Below, piece by piece: positions 25,962 to 39,212 of a DNA stretch of 64,000 bases; positions within the stretch are counted from its first letter, which is position 1; every line of letters starts with the position of its first letter. Below the pieces are notes generated by a model. It had not been told where the DNA came from and did not search any database. It was given only the letters and a program-made list of their open reading frames with translations. Source of the DNA: Isoetes taiwanensis (Eukaryota; Streptophyta; Lycopodiopsida; Isoetales; Isoetaceae); NCBI GenBank assembly GCA_021234155.1, contig JAJEKV010000023.1, positions 4,733,945 through 4,797,944 on the forward strand, in the 5' to 3' direction. The position numbers and the translations under genes were made by a program.

Positions 25962-27144
25962 GTTGGAAAAATCAGGCCCACTTCATCAATGGCTATGATG
26001 CAATCTTTTTAACTTATGTTGCAAGGAGCATCTGATGGTCCTCTTTATGAAATAGTGGCTTTGTATACGTAAGAACCAGGGCTCATGGTAAATAATCTTC
26101 TGAAATTATACTCTCATATATTTTAGAGTATATTATATACCTCCATAGCATGGAGAGCATGCAACCTATTCCGAGTGCAAAATTGAGAATGCCTTCTTCA
26201 AGGGACGAGAATGATGAAGGTTGATGGCAGGCAACCTGGAGGAAGAAGATCGCGGATAATCCCACAATGACCCTCAAACCTATTCCAACAAGGAGCATAA
26301 GTGGTTCTACGCCATCAAGGAGAAGTTTAACATGCTGCAGAAAAAATACAGAAACCTGCAAGAAAACATTCTAGATGCTAAACAGGCCTTTAGGATCAAG
26401 TTCCTTTGAGTGAGAAGCAGCGGGAGGGTTTGAAGAACACAAGAGGTTTTCGCGCCTATGTACTCTCAGGACACTAATTGCACTTGATCCTGCGCGTCCG
26501 ACCATCTGAATTTTAGGTTTTATGCCTGTGTGCTCTCAGGACACTAATTGCACTTGATCCTATGACTGCCCGACCATCTGAATTTTGATTAACTGTAATA
26601 CTTCATAAGGTCAAGAGAACTTTACATGCACCTAGGCGTTGGCATAAGGTAACAACCAACAATCTTGATTCATGGGGAAATTGTGCGTTATTATACTTGA
26701 TGCTACATGTCTCCTGCAGCAGACCAAAGATGCTACGGAAAAGAACTTTGTGACGCCAAGAATTGCTAGTCAAATTCTATATGGAATCTCGCAAGGCAGC
26801 AGCATACCTTTAAAAACCAAGGCAAATGCAATTACTCACATCATACTGACACAGATTCAACTTTCAATGGGCAGTTTGGAGGAAGGAGAAAGTGCATCCA
26901 AGAAGGAAGGGATCATCTCTATGAAGAATATGGGCGATATAAACATTATATGGTGACATGTACAAACGTGCCCATGTGGCAACTTATATATAACTAATCT
27001 AAGGTTATCGTCACAAGTGTAACATTTATGTAGCAAACCCTATAGCTATCCATCATAGTATCACATTATATTGTCATTGTCACACCTTCCTAATGCCATT
27101 ATTCATTTGTTCCCTCCGTAAGGGACATCATTTATATTCCAAAC

Positions 27145-27715
27145 CTGAAACTTTCAAACTTGTTGCCGAAAGGTTTTGTAAAGATGTCAGTAACCTGGTC
27201 AATTGATCTCCTGCAATTGTATACTTGCGTAGCCATCTAATGCTTTGTCCCTAATGAAAGGTCAGCATGTTATCGATGTGTTTGATATTGTTATGCATGC
27301 TGCCTGATGTTCCTTTAAACCAATTTCTATGAGTTTATGAATCCACCCTAATTCACATGTTGCAGGCTTTACCTTCAGCTTAGTGCTAGCATCGTAGGCT
27401 GTAACTAGCACCTTTGACAAGCAAAAAGTATAGTCCATGACCTTCTAGCATCTCCGCAGGCTGCCCTATCAGCAATCAAAGTACAGTTGTGTTCTCCAAT
27501 GGAATTCACAATACAAAGACCTGATTGTAGTGAGGTGATTCAATCCTCCAATCGATTCCTGTACTGTGAATTGTACAACTTCGTAGCTTATTTCCAGTTT
27601 CTTTATATGCACATCTCTTTGGTGGTTCTCATTTGCCCCGACAATCCTCCTGGCTTGATAAGGTGAGTTCATAGACATGAAAACCAAGACATTATTTGTC
27701 CTGAAAGTCCATCAG
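27145..27715 (-). mobile_element. Ty1/copia RNase H tail remnant (copy B)
   Basis: Almost identical counterpart of 2,190-2,760, with the same DQVTDIFTKPF block on the minus strand and the same stops. Confidence 0.6.
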
Positions 27716-29362
27716 CTGTTGCAACGTGGTTAGGCCCCAAAACAGATCAGTGTGGAGCCCCAATATGCTTTGTTCCAACGTGGAAGGAGGAAAGCCAATG
27801 AAAGATGGGAATGGGGACTGCCTACAATGAAATCCTTCAATCAACTATTTCAGTCCAACTAGACCATTCAAATCCTTCTATATGCTGAAGAGCTTAAGCA
27901 AAGCCCAGCAATGTTCCTTTCAGAAGATGATAAAGTCGAAATAAGGACACAAATTGTATTATTAATAAAAGTGTGTAGGAAGTCTATATCTTATGGACAT
28001 AACAAGACCTATGCAGACATTAATACCTTTCAGCTTTCCTTTCCCTTTGAACACATGTTTTTCCATAAATTTCTAGTACAATCATGCTGCATTAATTTCC
28101 ACTATACTGGTTATTCCAAATATCACAGTTGACATTACATCATATTTTAACAACCAACCCGAATGTAACTTATCAAAAGAAAAGGAAATACCAGGCATTT
28201 TTGGTTTTGCTCAGCTATACATTGATAACCATAGTAATGAGTGGGATCCTTCATATCACACCAACGCCACGGATAAGCGCGTTGATTATCAGTTGTTCGG
28301 ATGCACCTAAAATGTCCCTTTGTAGACAATCAGACATTCAATAAGATTGTTATGTTACTAGATTCAAAACATTATCAAGGGCAAAGCAACGTAAGCTATT
28401 GAAATTCATCCCAAGGTTGGACCAGGTTGCCATTCTAAAGGCATAAATGGGATACCTATGATAAAGGACACTGGTAACTTTTTGGATTAATACTACTTGA
28501 TCTTGATCAAGACCAGCTTTTTGTTTATTACATCAAACGTCTGTGGGAGATCACTAAGAAAATACTGAAGCATTAGAAAATAAAAAACTTAGGATATTTT
28601 TTGTAGAGCAAAGAAAAGGTGAATACTTAGGAAACTTTTGTCTTTTTCCTGCAAAGAAAAAGATGAATACGGCCTTGTTTTCTCTCTTATTTTCTCTCTT
28701 AAATGACTGTTGCTTGTTTGCTGCTCTTTCGTAGATCCTCTCTAAGGAGACAACAGATGGAGACAACTAGATGGGTCCCGACGTGACTTCTACTTGTTTC
28801 ATTATCAGGACAGGGCGGGACAGGGCAGGACACTAGATGGAGACAATTAGATGGGTCCGGACATGACTGCCCCTTGTTTCGAACGGAACTAAAAACATGT
28901 TGATGTCACGCCTACAAGACCATCAATATGAGACATTCAAGAAAGTACATATTTTTAATGACACTAATTCTAGTGTGTCCATGAGATAAGACATCACTTG
29001 TTCCTCTCAAATCATCCTCAAATTCTTCAATAAGATTAAGAACTCTATATTCTCTCACCGCTCAGTAAAAGCATTTAGATAAGTAAGCCACCTGTATTTT
29101 TTATGTGCAAGCTCAAAGAAACTGGTAAGGGATTTGACCCTGATCAAAATTAGGCCACGCAGTCCTTGATAGGCCAAAGAATCTAGAATTGCTTGAACCA
29201 CATCCTCCCTCGAGGAATCTCCCCCCATCTTCCAACTTCCACACCAAGATGATGTGAACTAAGTCTCATTCGGCATATTACATGTCTCATTTTAGAAGAC
29301 ATGTTTTCAGAAAGACATGGTAGTTCTCAAAGAAAGGGGGTTCAAATGTCAGAGGTAGAATA

Positions 29363-31930
29363 TCACTTTAATCCCACCATTATGCCACAACTTAATGCAT
29401 AAGTGCTCCCACACTCAACTCCTGATTCTGGATTTATTTTTAGGAGATGATCAATTGGACTATATGTGCAACCACAATTTCCTTTATGGTTACTTCCACT
29501 GAGTGCCATTTTTGGGAGACTCTTTTCTTCCATGTCCATTACTTTGCTATGTATGCTAATAGTTGGCATAAAGCCCCTCCTTCTAGCGTCGTCATAGTGC
29601 ATTGTCATCATACTGCACTCTGCTAACATCATCTCATAAGGTACTCGCAACTTAACACCTAGTTCAGCAAGAAGAAACTTTTTCTGCACCTTCTCAATTC
29701 GTCTGTAAGGCTAGCCCTGGTCACTAGTAATTTCTATAACATCTTTTTCCCTCCAAAGTTCATGATTTCTACCTTTTTACACTTCCTTTGCATTGCAAAA
29801 AGAGCTCTTATTCCACCCTCAGCACTTTGTTCAACCACTTTATTCCATCTATAATTTTGGTCTACTATAACTCCCAAATATAACATTTTTATCATTGCAA
29901 CTAGATCCCCTTTGTAATAGAATGACAATTTATCCATGTTTGTGGTTCCAAAAACCAGAATTTATCTTACATTCACCGTTATTTCTTTAGGACTCCAACA
30001 CATTCTGCATGCCTTCTTCACTTCTAGACATTAAAACTATATAGCCTGCATATAAGAGCAGAAGGATAACAAAACCTGCAAGCCTTGTATACCTCTCATA
30101 ATCAATAACCAAGCCTCCAGCTCATTGATAAATATCCCAAAAACGTGGGAGAGAGCGGACAGCCCTACAATACTTTGCACCAAATCTGTATATTTTTCCA
30201 AGGAGGGATACAAGAATTTCGTCAAAAACTCTTCATATAGTTTAGCAATAGCATTTCTGAGATCTCAGGTGCCCCTACCCTTTCCATGCTTTCCCACAAA
30301 TTCTTCTTATCATATCAAAAGCTTTAGAGAAATCCACAAATGCAGCAACTAGTGGGTGCTTTGTACCTTTTACAGAATCAATGGTTGCTCTAAGTGTGAC
30401 CAGATGATCTATGGTACACTTCTTGGGGTGAAACCCTGCTTGCGTCTTTGATCTGGCATTGTTTGCCTCAGCCCAAGAGCTTAACTTTGTCTCTAAATGG
30501 TAGTCAACAATTTCTAGAGAGACTGCTCACCATAATCATTCTGTAATTATTTGGTCCGGGTCATCTCCTACTTTATGTCCTGGGATCCCTCTGTTTAACT
30601 TCCACGACAGACGTAGCTTTTCCCATGGCACATCATTCTTAATATTGGGTGAGTACCTAGATTAGTGATGAACCTCCTCATTTAAGTATCTCAGCCACTA
30701 ACCCACATGCATCTGCTGCCTTGCCACATGAGAGTTTTTCAATGCCCATTTTTCTTTAAAATATTTAACCTTTCTTTCCTGATGTTATAATATCATTTTA
30801 CTCCTAGTATATGATAAAGTTTTTTAACCTGTTCAAGTAGAACATCCGTTTTTTATTTATTTAGATGGTGCTTCTTAGCTTTCAAGTGACTACAGAACTT
30901 GCGTGGATTATCCATCAATTTCCTTTATTAACACTTCTTGCTTTCGTGCTAAGAAAAATCGTTTCTTCATTCTAACCAGCTTCATATATTCTTTTCCAAT
31001 CACCCTTGTATACCTCTCATAATCAACAACCAAGCTTCCAGCTCATTGATAAATATCCCAAAAACGTGGGAGAGAGCGGACAGCCCTACATTACTTTGCA
31101 CCAAATCTGTATATTTTTCCAAGGAGGGATACAAGAATTTCGTCAAAAACTCTTCATATAGTTTAGCAATAGCATTTCTGAGATCTCAGGTGCCCCTACC
31201 CTTTCCATGCTTTCCCACAAATTCTTCTTATCATATCAAACGCTTTAGAGAAATCCACAAATGCAGCAACTAGTGGGTGCTTTGTACCTTTTACAGAATC
31301 AATGGTTGCTCTAAGTGTGACCAGATGATCTATGGTACACTTCTTGGGGTGAAACCCTGCTTGCGTCTTTGATCTGGCATTGTTTGCCTCAGCCCAAGAG
31401 CTTAACTTTGTCTCAAAATGGTAGTCAACAATTTCGAGAGAGACTGCTCACCATAATCATTCTGTAATTATTTGGTCCGGGTCATCTCCTACTTTATGTA
31501 CTGGGATCCCTCTGTTTAACTTCCACGACAGACGTAGCTTTTCCCATAGCACATCATTCTTAATATTGGGTGAGTACCTAGATTAGTGATGAACCTCCTC
31601 ATTTAAGTATCTCAGCCACTAACCCACATGCATCTGCTGCCTTGCCACATGAGAGTTTTTCAATGCCCATTTTTCTTTAAAATATTTAACCTTTCTTTCC
31701 TGGTGTTATAACATCATTTTACTCCTAGTATATGATAAAGTTTTTTAACCTGTTCAAGTAGAACATCCGTTTTTTATTTATTTAGATGGTGCTTCTTAGC
31801 TTTCAAGTGACTCCAGAACTTGCATGGATTATCCATCAATTTCCTTTATTAACACTTCTTGCTTTCGTGCTAAGAAAAGTCGTTTCTTCATTCTAACCAG
31901 CTTCATATATTCTTTTCCAATCACCCTTCT
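29363..31930 (-). mobile_element. LINE reverse-transcriptase remnant (copy B)
   Basis: Counterpart of 4,408-6,972. The C-terminal piece reads open at 29,363-29,689 (KKFLLAELGVKLRVPY) and the post-palm piece at 29,734-29,937 (LGVIVDQNYRWNKVVEQ, matching LGLIVDHNYNWNKAVQQ in the LINE at 49.7 kb). It carries the same internal 0.92-kb tandem duplication (30,083-31,003 and 31,004-31,930). Confidence 0.7.
30083..31930 (+). repeat. Tandem duplication, two units of about 921 bp (copy B)
   Basis: Counterpart of 5,125-6,972. Units start CCTTGTATACCTCTCATAATCAA at 30,083 and 31,004. Substitutions that separate unit 1 from unit 2 in copy A are kept in copy B. Confidence 0.9.
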
Positions 31931-34900
31931 ATGAGTCCCTCTTGCCTTATCATTTTGAGCTCTTTTCAGAGTACAATTTCAGAGTACAATCCTGGCCAAA
32001 CCACCCATTGCATTATGGAGGGGGAACTGTTTACCAACCAAAATGACGAGCCAAGAACCACCCGAGTGACCAGACAGAAGGAGCCAACCAACACAACACC
32101 AAGTCTTATGGGGAGCCAACTACGTGATCCAAAGGAGAGAGCCAACCAGTCATGACCAAGCCAAGGGAGAATTGTCTACCAGTCAAGAACCACAAGGCGT
32201 AACCAGGCAGCAGGAGCCAACCAACACAACACTGGCAAGTCAATACCCCACCATCAAGATGTCCACGAATCTGGCCGAACTTCATGAGGGGGGAGGTAGG
32301 TTCCTCGAAGTGGCAATAAAACCTGCCTCATAATAGGCATGAAAATGAAATGCTCCTTTATGTGTCAAGTGATTATTCAAATACCCTGGATTAAAACTTG
32401 GGAAAATCTGAAGATATCCAAGCTGCGTTTCATGTTTGTTGTTCCCATGTTCAATGAGATAACACATCGGGGCCATTACATTGACAGAAAAAAGAGAAAG
32501 TTACTTTTTGATACAATTCCAAGGAACTGTCTCTTTCAAGAACTGCTGGAAGTGACATTGTTATATGTATATGACGTTATTGTATAAGATCTATTAAAGA
32601 CTATAGCCATGCTGGAAAAATCAATGCTTCTGATGTTCTCAAAATGCTGTCCATCTTTCAGTACTTTTGGTAAAGTCAAGCACATCATCGGGCCAAAATG
32701 GACAAACTTGACAAAAACATTGTCCAAGATGATCAAGTGATTTGTCGACTGACTTCTATTATTTGCAGCAAAATCTCCCATGCATCTTCACTCTTGGCCT
32801 GTATATCGTTCCCAAGCCCAAGCAGTTTCCTGGAGGCCTGTCTTTCAATAGTAAGGGTGCTTGGAGGCACAAGTGCCTGCTTTAACTGAATAGTGTATCT
32901 CAATCCTTCTTTATGCTGGATGACATGTTCTTATCCTCATTCTTTGAGGGCCTTTGTTGTAGCTTACAGCTCTAGAGAATTTTTCTGAGGAAATAGAGCT
33001 CAGGATAAACATGGATAAGTCAAAGGTGATGACAGCATGAGCATGCATGCATTGCAACTTCTTCTAGTTTATGGTTCTATTTTATGGGCACTCCATGATC
33101 AGGTTGTATATTTTGTATCTTTGCCATGTCACCTTTTTTTTTTTCTGCTTTTCTTTTTTCGCCCTGGGGGGGGGGGGAGGGGGACCCCATGCTTCCTTCA
33201 CATCATGCAATCTAACCCCAAACACCTCCCAAATGCAATTTCTCTTTTTTTTTTTTCCTTTTTTTTTTTTTTTTTGAACCGAGGGGGTTGGGCAAAGGAA
33301 GATTACCCCAGCTAGGAACAATAGGTCCTGACAGTGGCTTGTAAACTTGTTACTCTGGTTCTAAAACAATTATTGTATGGTCAAAATAGAGGGACACCTT
33401 TGTTTTACAGGCCCCCCCCGCCCACAAATTTTTCTCACATACCCATGCAAGTCCTTCCAAAATAAAACAATTTTTGTTTTTCTTACAGCATCACTCACAG
33501 TATTATGGGCCTGCAAGATGGGCAATAACTGGGCACTTAAGTAGCGGGCAAGATTACCAACTATCACGATCATCCCTCTTTGCATGCAATTCTCATTTGT
33601 TAAGCATCAGTGAAGGAGACACTCTGGAATTACTTCCTAAAAAGAAAATTTTATCTAATAAAGCTATTAAAAGAGCAAAAGCATGTTAGAGAGAGATTTT
33701 ATTATCTGTGCCAGCATTTAACATCCCAAATCATAGAGTTGTCATTTTGCAATTATCCAGACATGCATGCATACACACCAAGCTTTAATGCACTGCAATG
33801 ATCTACAGAATAATCATAAAATGGGATATAGTAAAACAAGGAGCAAACTGACCTCTTATTAAGGGATCCATCCAGAAATTGGATAGCTATTTGGGCATAT
33901 CTGAGCACAGGAACAACGTCAACAAAATGACATTCCTAAGTGGCCAAACACTTTTCCTGACAGCAACCATGATATCCTGCAAACTTTAACATCGTCTCTG
34001 ATTTCAAAACTGATAGAACCATAAAAATCACCTACTTTCTTTATCATTAGCATGCCTAACAAGCAGCAGATAATGGCAGGATGCTACAACGAGGAAATAA
34101 GCAATCGAACAGTCAGTTTAACTAATCAACAGACTGCAAATTTCCTTGTAGTTTTTCGCAAAGGTAGTTATGCGATTGGAGGAAGTTTGCTGTATTCATG
34201 TATGACGAAATAAACAGACAACGGCCTATAAAAGTCAAGGCTGTGCAATATTGTGCAATCACATTTCATTGTGTTGCCTTATCACTTTGAATTTGATGCT
34301 GTTGTTACAACTGAAGAAGCAAAAAGAGTGGCGAGAGAGAAAACTCAAGAGACTCCCCAGGCAAACACAGAAAAATCCCCACAGAAGAAGATGCATTGTT
34401 GGATGCATAACGGCTTCAAGGTAATACACAGGAGTCCAACGCATGGAGCCTAAAATGAAAATAAAGTTTCTAGTCTTTCTACTGCTGTCACAGAAGGAGA
34501 TGCATTGTTGCATAACAGCTTCAAGGTAATACACAGGAGTCCAAAGCATGAAGCCTAAAATAGAAACAAAATTGGTAGTCTTTCTACTGCCCTACAAGTT
34601 TTAGAACCTTTTTCACTGTCACTCATACTTATGTAGCACAAAGAATAAGCCTCTAAAGCAAAATCCTCCTTCGATTGCATTTTTTTGGAGGGTAGAATCA
34701 AAAATGCAAACCCTAGAGGAGTCAACAAAATAGAGGGAAGTGATTAAAATTGTAGCATATAATCAAAGTACTTGGACTCGTTTACATGCTGGACATGAGA
34801 ATGAACTGGCCATCTTCACTGGCCCACATATAATACTGCATTATATGTGCATTTCAATCCAAAAAAAAATGCTTCCAATCCTGGTGAAACATGTCACCAT

Positions 34901-37235
34901 ATGCGTTTGAGGTAAAATGACTGGTCATCTTCACTGACCCACATATAATACTGCATTATATGTGCAGTTCAATGCAAATAAGAAACGCTTCCAATCCTGG
35001 CGAAGCATGTCACCATATGCGTTTGAGGTAAAATGATAGTCATTATTGCCCACTTTCATGTTTTAATGCACATTATTGTTTACTGCCCATAACCCAGAAC
35101 CTAGTTGGAAGTGTAGTGATGAAGGGTCCAAATAAAGGAAGCAGGACCAATACAGCTGGTAATTTAAATGCCCATATACTAACCAGCAACCACCATAATC
35201 ATAGAAACTAATTTCTGCTCTGATCAAATCCACTTATTATTAACCCATGGCTGTCCTCTGGCTTACATTTTTTTAGTGTTGATATAAGTCAATCTTATTA
35301 GTCACCTCAATCTAGCATCTTAACATGAATCTAATGTATTCCAGAAAACGTCAAGCCAGAACATACTATGACATCAGAAAAGAAGGATATGTTTTGTAGG
35401 GCAAGCAAGCCACGGAATGCTCGAAAGACTGCAACTCGAGCAAAAGTGTCGGATCCTGTAGCACTCCTTACAAAAATATGCACCCTATGAAACGCAAATC
35501 ATATTAGTCAACTATTCTGCATTTCAAAAGCTTAATATTGACGGTAGGGAGAAACTTACCAAGAGTCAATTACAATAAGGAAGTCAAGCCTGTTATAAGC
35601 ATTTCGAAGGAAAGAATGTGGTCCCATTACAAATCCTAGACAGGCAATGCGTAGCAATAACTCCACTCTGCATGAAAATTTATAAAAATTGCTTACTTGA
35701 ACGTCATGTTGAAACTGAAATATACATTTCAGTTAATACGAGGCCTCAATTATAGAAAGGCGTCAAAGCTGCATCTGCAAGTTCAAGATCGAACTGCTTT
35801 TCATGAGTCCACTGTTCTTGCGCTGTACCCTTAAATATGAGCACTAAGAGATGAGACACAATCAGAGCCAACACAAAGTATTCCGTTTTTCTGACAGTGG
35901 ATCCAATTAAGGAAACAAAAAAAAAAAAAAAAAAAAAAAAAAAGATAAAAGAATCCTAAAGAAAGTGTGGAAAAGGCATGCCTTAGGAGGATACTGATTA
36001 TACAAAAGGAGAAATAGCCTAATACGGGCGGGACTATGGAAACTCCATATTCGAGAGCATAGCCATCAAGCCTTGCACCAGGTCCCATTGCACTGGACGT
36101 AATTTTCTTCCTCATAATCTAAATGAACAAAGGAGGAGAAATTTTATCAAGCCTCCTATAGGTCTGGAATACCTGCATTAGTAGACACGAGGTGGGCCTC
36201 CACTTACTATATGCCTTTTAACAGCAAGGTATGCTTTGGACCAATTGTCCTTTGCAGGGGGTAACGGAGCTGCTGGAGCTGCTATTTCTTTAAGCACTTC
36301 CAAAACCTCGGCAGACCTTGGTGGGGCCTCCTTCGAAATATTCTCACTGATCAAAGCATCTTCGGTGACTGGACGAACAGGTGGTAGTGGTGCTTCCCAC
36401 GTTGGATTTTTCTTAAGAAAATCTGGATGATCTTCCAAATCTGATTCTCCCCTATATAACTTTCAATACATTAGCAAGTATGCTGTCATATTTTCAATGC
36501 AAGGCTTTAATATTTCATTGAATTTCAAACATGTAAGGCTAAAGAATAACATCGCTCATCCTACAAGAAACACAGTTGAAGGCATTATATTTATTTTCCG
36601 GCCAAGGAACAGTGTTATTCGAAAGATGTTATGGTGATCTCTAAAAGATGCTGACATGTTTCTACAAATTTTCTGCTGCAAACATTTGACTATGACATTC
36701 CTCTATATGTTCATTGATTCTAGGGAAAAATGAAGATACATACATGGCAGGAGCGACTGTGTTAGCTACGGCAACTGCAGCATTGGATAAACTTTTCGAC
36801 AACCGGCGCTGCGCATCTGCAACTCCAGATATGGTGCGAGACAATCGACGTTGCACACCTTGTCCTGTATCTAATGCAAACTGCACAGCGCTGGCCCTTC
36901 TGACAGAGCTGCGTCTTTCCTGACTATCCATTTGGTCTGACCGGAAAGGAAGAGATCAACGAATTGCCCAAATCCTCCAAGCACAAATTCCTCAACTCCG
37001 GCAGCAATGAAATGTAACAACCACCACCTGTGCCTTTCCTTATCCTCGCCCTCCGGTTTGAAAATCTGTAGAATCGTCCTACGTGGCTATATTATGGCCG
37101 TAGATTGTTTCTTCTGGTTATGGTGAAATAAAAAAGTCACATGAGGGTTCCACGTGGTACCGAACGGCCCAGATCCTACCATTAGGCTACGACAATTTCT
37201 AGGATTGCTGGCAATAAATCCCAACGTAATACTAA

Positions 37236-37953
37236 GGGCGAAATCACACTAGGGCACCTGCCCAATTCTGGAATTTGAATATACGTGATGAAATGGGCAA
37301 GTGCCCAGACACACGTCCGAGCATTGTATCACACTAGGGCACCGCCTCAACCGCCATAACAGCGGTCAAGAAACCGTTTCCCAAGGTCACCACGCCGCAA
37401 ATGAGAATAGAGCATTCAGCCATGAAGGATTTACGCCCCTAATCGTTATGCCATTGGTCTTGGGCGGATCAAGAGCTCTAATCTGCCCCCCTTTGCATTG
37501 TCTTGCGAAATTCCAAACAAGAACAACCATATGGTTTCGGGCTTGAAAACGCGTCTCGAAGCAAGAAATGGGGCGACGGTAAAAAAAAAACCTTGCTCAA
37601 GCGGGTCCGAGGGTGAGAAAATTTGCAAAACAAATTTGGGAGGGGCGTAAGTTTTTTTAACAAGTGAGAGGGGCTGAAGCGTGGGCCATGGCAGAATGAA
37701 TGGGTCAGCGACGGCGGGCCGCTATGGCGATGAAAGCATGGGACTGCTCCAGACAAAGATTGTTGATGATATGGCATGGTGCTAAGCTTTGGGCACCCGC
37801 CGGTGCGACCGGAAATTCATCCGTGTGCCCAAGTCGAAGCATCATTTTGGGCATGTTGGTGTGATAGCCACGGGTGCCCAACTTGGCCACGTGGAGAATT
37901 TTAATAAGGCGGGAATTTTTATTAATGGTCGAAGCACATGGTGTGATGTCGCC
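37236..37953. mobile_element. Harbinger/Tourist-like MITE (copy B)
   Basis: Counterpart of the MITE at 12,266-12,980, with the same TAA on both sides and the same GGGCGAAATCACAC left end; the right end has lost one C (GTCGCC). The interior differs from copy A by many small CHG-type changes. Confidence 0.72.
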
Positions 37954-37975
37954 TAAAAGCATATATATACCAACT

Positions 37976-39103
37976 TCGAAATGTTACGGTAGGCCACATT
38001 TCTCCTTATTATCATCATTCTTACATCCTATAATTTTCCTATGACTTTCTTATCCTACCGGCGAGGGAGGTGCTAGTGCCGATTGTCCTAGCTAGTGCCA
38101 TCTGGCAGTGCTTGTGCCAGCTATATATTATAATTCATGATACATTCAAATTCAAATTCACAATACAATTCACCAATAGAATACACCAAAATTCAGTAAC
38201 TTCCTCCTCATCAACACCAGAAAGCATGGCAAAAGGAATGCCACATCTCGGTGACCATCGATCATCTATGGCACTCGATAATCTATAGCACCTATCGATC
38301 TATAGAAGCATCCATCTTTACAAAGGCCGGACAAAAACGAGAACCTTATAAACGATAATGTTCACAAAGCAAAATAAAAAGGCCATAAAAACAAGGTATT
38401 TAGCCAACACAGACCGATCTACACGCAAGCTCAAGTTACAAGCATAAAGTTTTGCACGGTACACACTAATCTGCATAGCAAATTGATCTGCATAAGAAAG
38501 GTCGGGATAGGCTTGCAAGAAAGCACAGAAGCAAGAAAGAAAGGTCGGGATAGGCGTGCATGTTACTCCAGTCGAGACAACTGCAAAAAAAGCACACGGG
38601 TCAGTTATATTTTCGTACAAACATGCAAAAATAACAAGAACTCGTCATTTTACCTGAAGATGTCGCCAAGATATCAAGATCTTCCGCAAAAAATGATGCT
38701 CCACTGTTGCATGTACCTCCAGCCGATGAAATCTGCAAGAAAAACATGTTAGGACGCATGCATTTCAAGAAAATCCATCAAACATTCAGATTACAAAAAA
38801 TAGTCATGCTAAACCTGTGATGAAGCTATCAGAAAATGCTGAATCAACAGCAAAGATGCAGGCGCCAGTGAAAATCACAAAATCGAGGCGCCAGCACCAA
38901 AATCAACGCCAAAACTCCGCAAAAAGGAAGCAACCCACAAAAGAGGAGTGGAGCAAGCAAAAAAGTGAACAAGGAAGGCAAGCGGCTAACGGACCGCCAT
39001 CGCCGACCTCGCCAAGCTCGCCGGAAATGTGAAGACTGAGGTCTGAAATGTGCAAAAAATGTGGCCACACGTGCGAAATGTGGCCTACCCCTAACATTTC
39101 GAG
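37976..39103. mobile_element. Inverted-repeat element of about 1.1 kb (copy B)
   Basis: Counterpart of 12,997-14,110, with the terminal inverted repeats CGAAATGTTACGGTAGGCC and AAATGTGGCCTACCCCTAAC. Confidence 0.55.
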
Positions 39104-39109
39104 GGGGGG

Positions 39110-39212
39110 GTGTTCAGTGGCAACCCGTTACGCGGGGTGCAGCCACTGGCTCGCCCTAACGGGCTCGCCAAGTGGCCTTACCCCACGTAATGGCCTGCCA
39201 CCGAACATTACC
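39110..39212. repeat. Foldback hairpin of about 100 bp (copy B; degraded at 14,111-14,215 in copy A)
   Basis: GGTGTTCAGTGGCAACCCGT is complementary, with mismatches, to ATGGCCTGCCACCGAACATTACC at the far end, and the inner part GCCACTGGCTCGCC pairs with GGCGAGCCaagTGGC around the loop CTAACGGGCT. It abuts the inverted-repeat element. In copy A the hairpin is shortened at CAG/CTG positions. Confidence 0.6.

Larger units (their letters stand above)
21935..36931 (-). pseudogene. CaV-like channel gene, copy B: domain I and part of domain II, frame-damaged
   Basis: Same gene as at 164-11,974. Domain I exons: 36,744-36,931; 36,208-36,451; 35,995-36,118; about 35,751-35,890; 35,560-35,667; 35,367-35,484; 33,853-33,976; 25,205-25,276; 24,968-25,032; S6 at 24,689-24,794 (TYFLINVFIAGISGTFLRVR). 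Later pieces: interdomain linker and S1 of the next domain 23,613-24,028 (SLFDYLVNLSVVLE); S2 23,409-23,497; S3 ending near 23,346 (LWDIVLILVSMGSL); S5-pore 22,897-23,142 with LLWFSVATAESWPNQMW, again an acidic filter; basic linker exons 22,060-22,099 and 21,935-21,981. Single-base losses break exons 3, 7 and 9. The donor after exon 4 (ACGTGAGG in copy A) is altered, and S6 and the linker each carry a frameshift. The domain II S6 was not found. By position, the tandem join at 21,587 probably truncates this copy. Whether the breaks are real or base-call errors is open. Confidence 0.65.
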
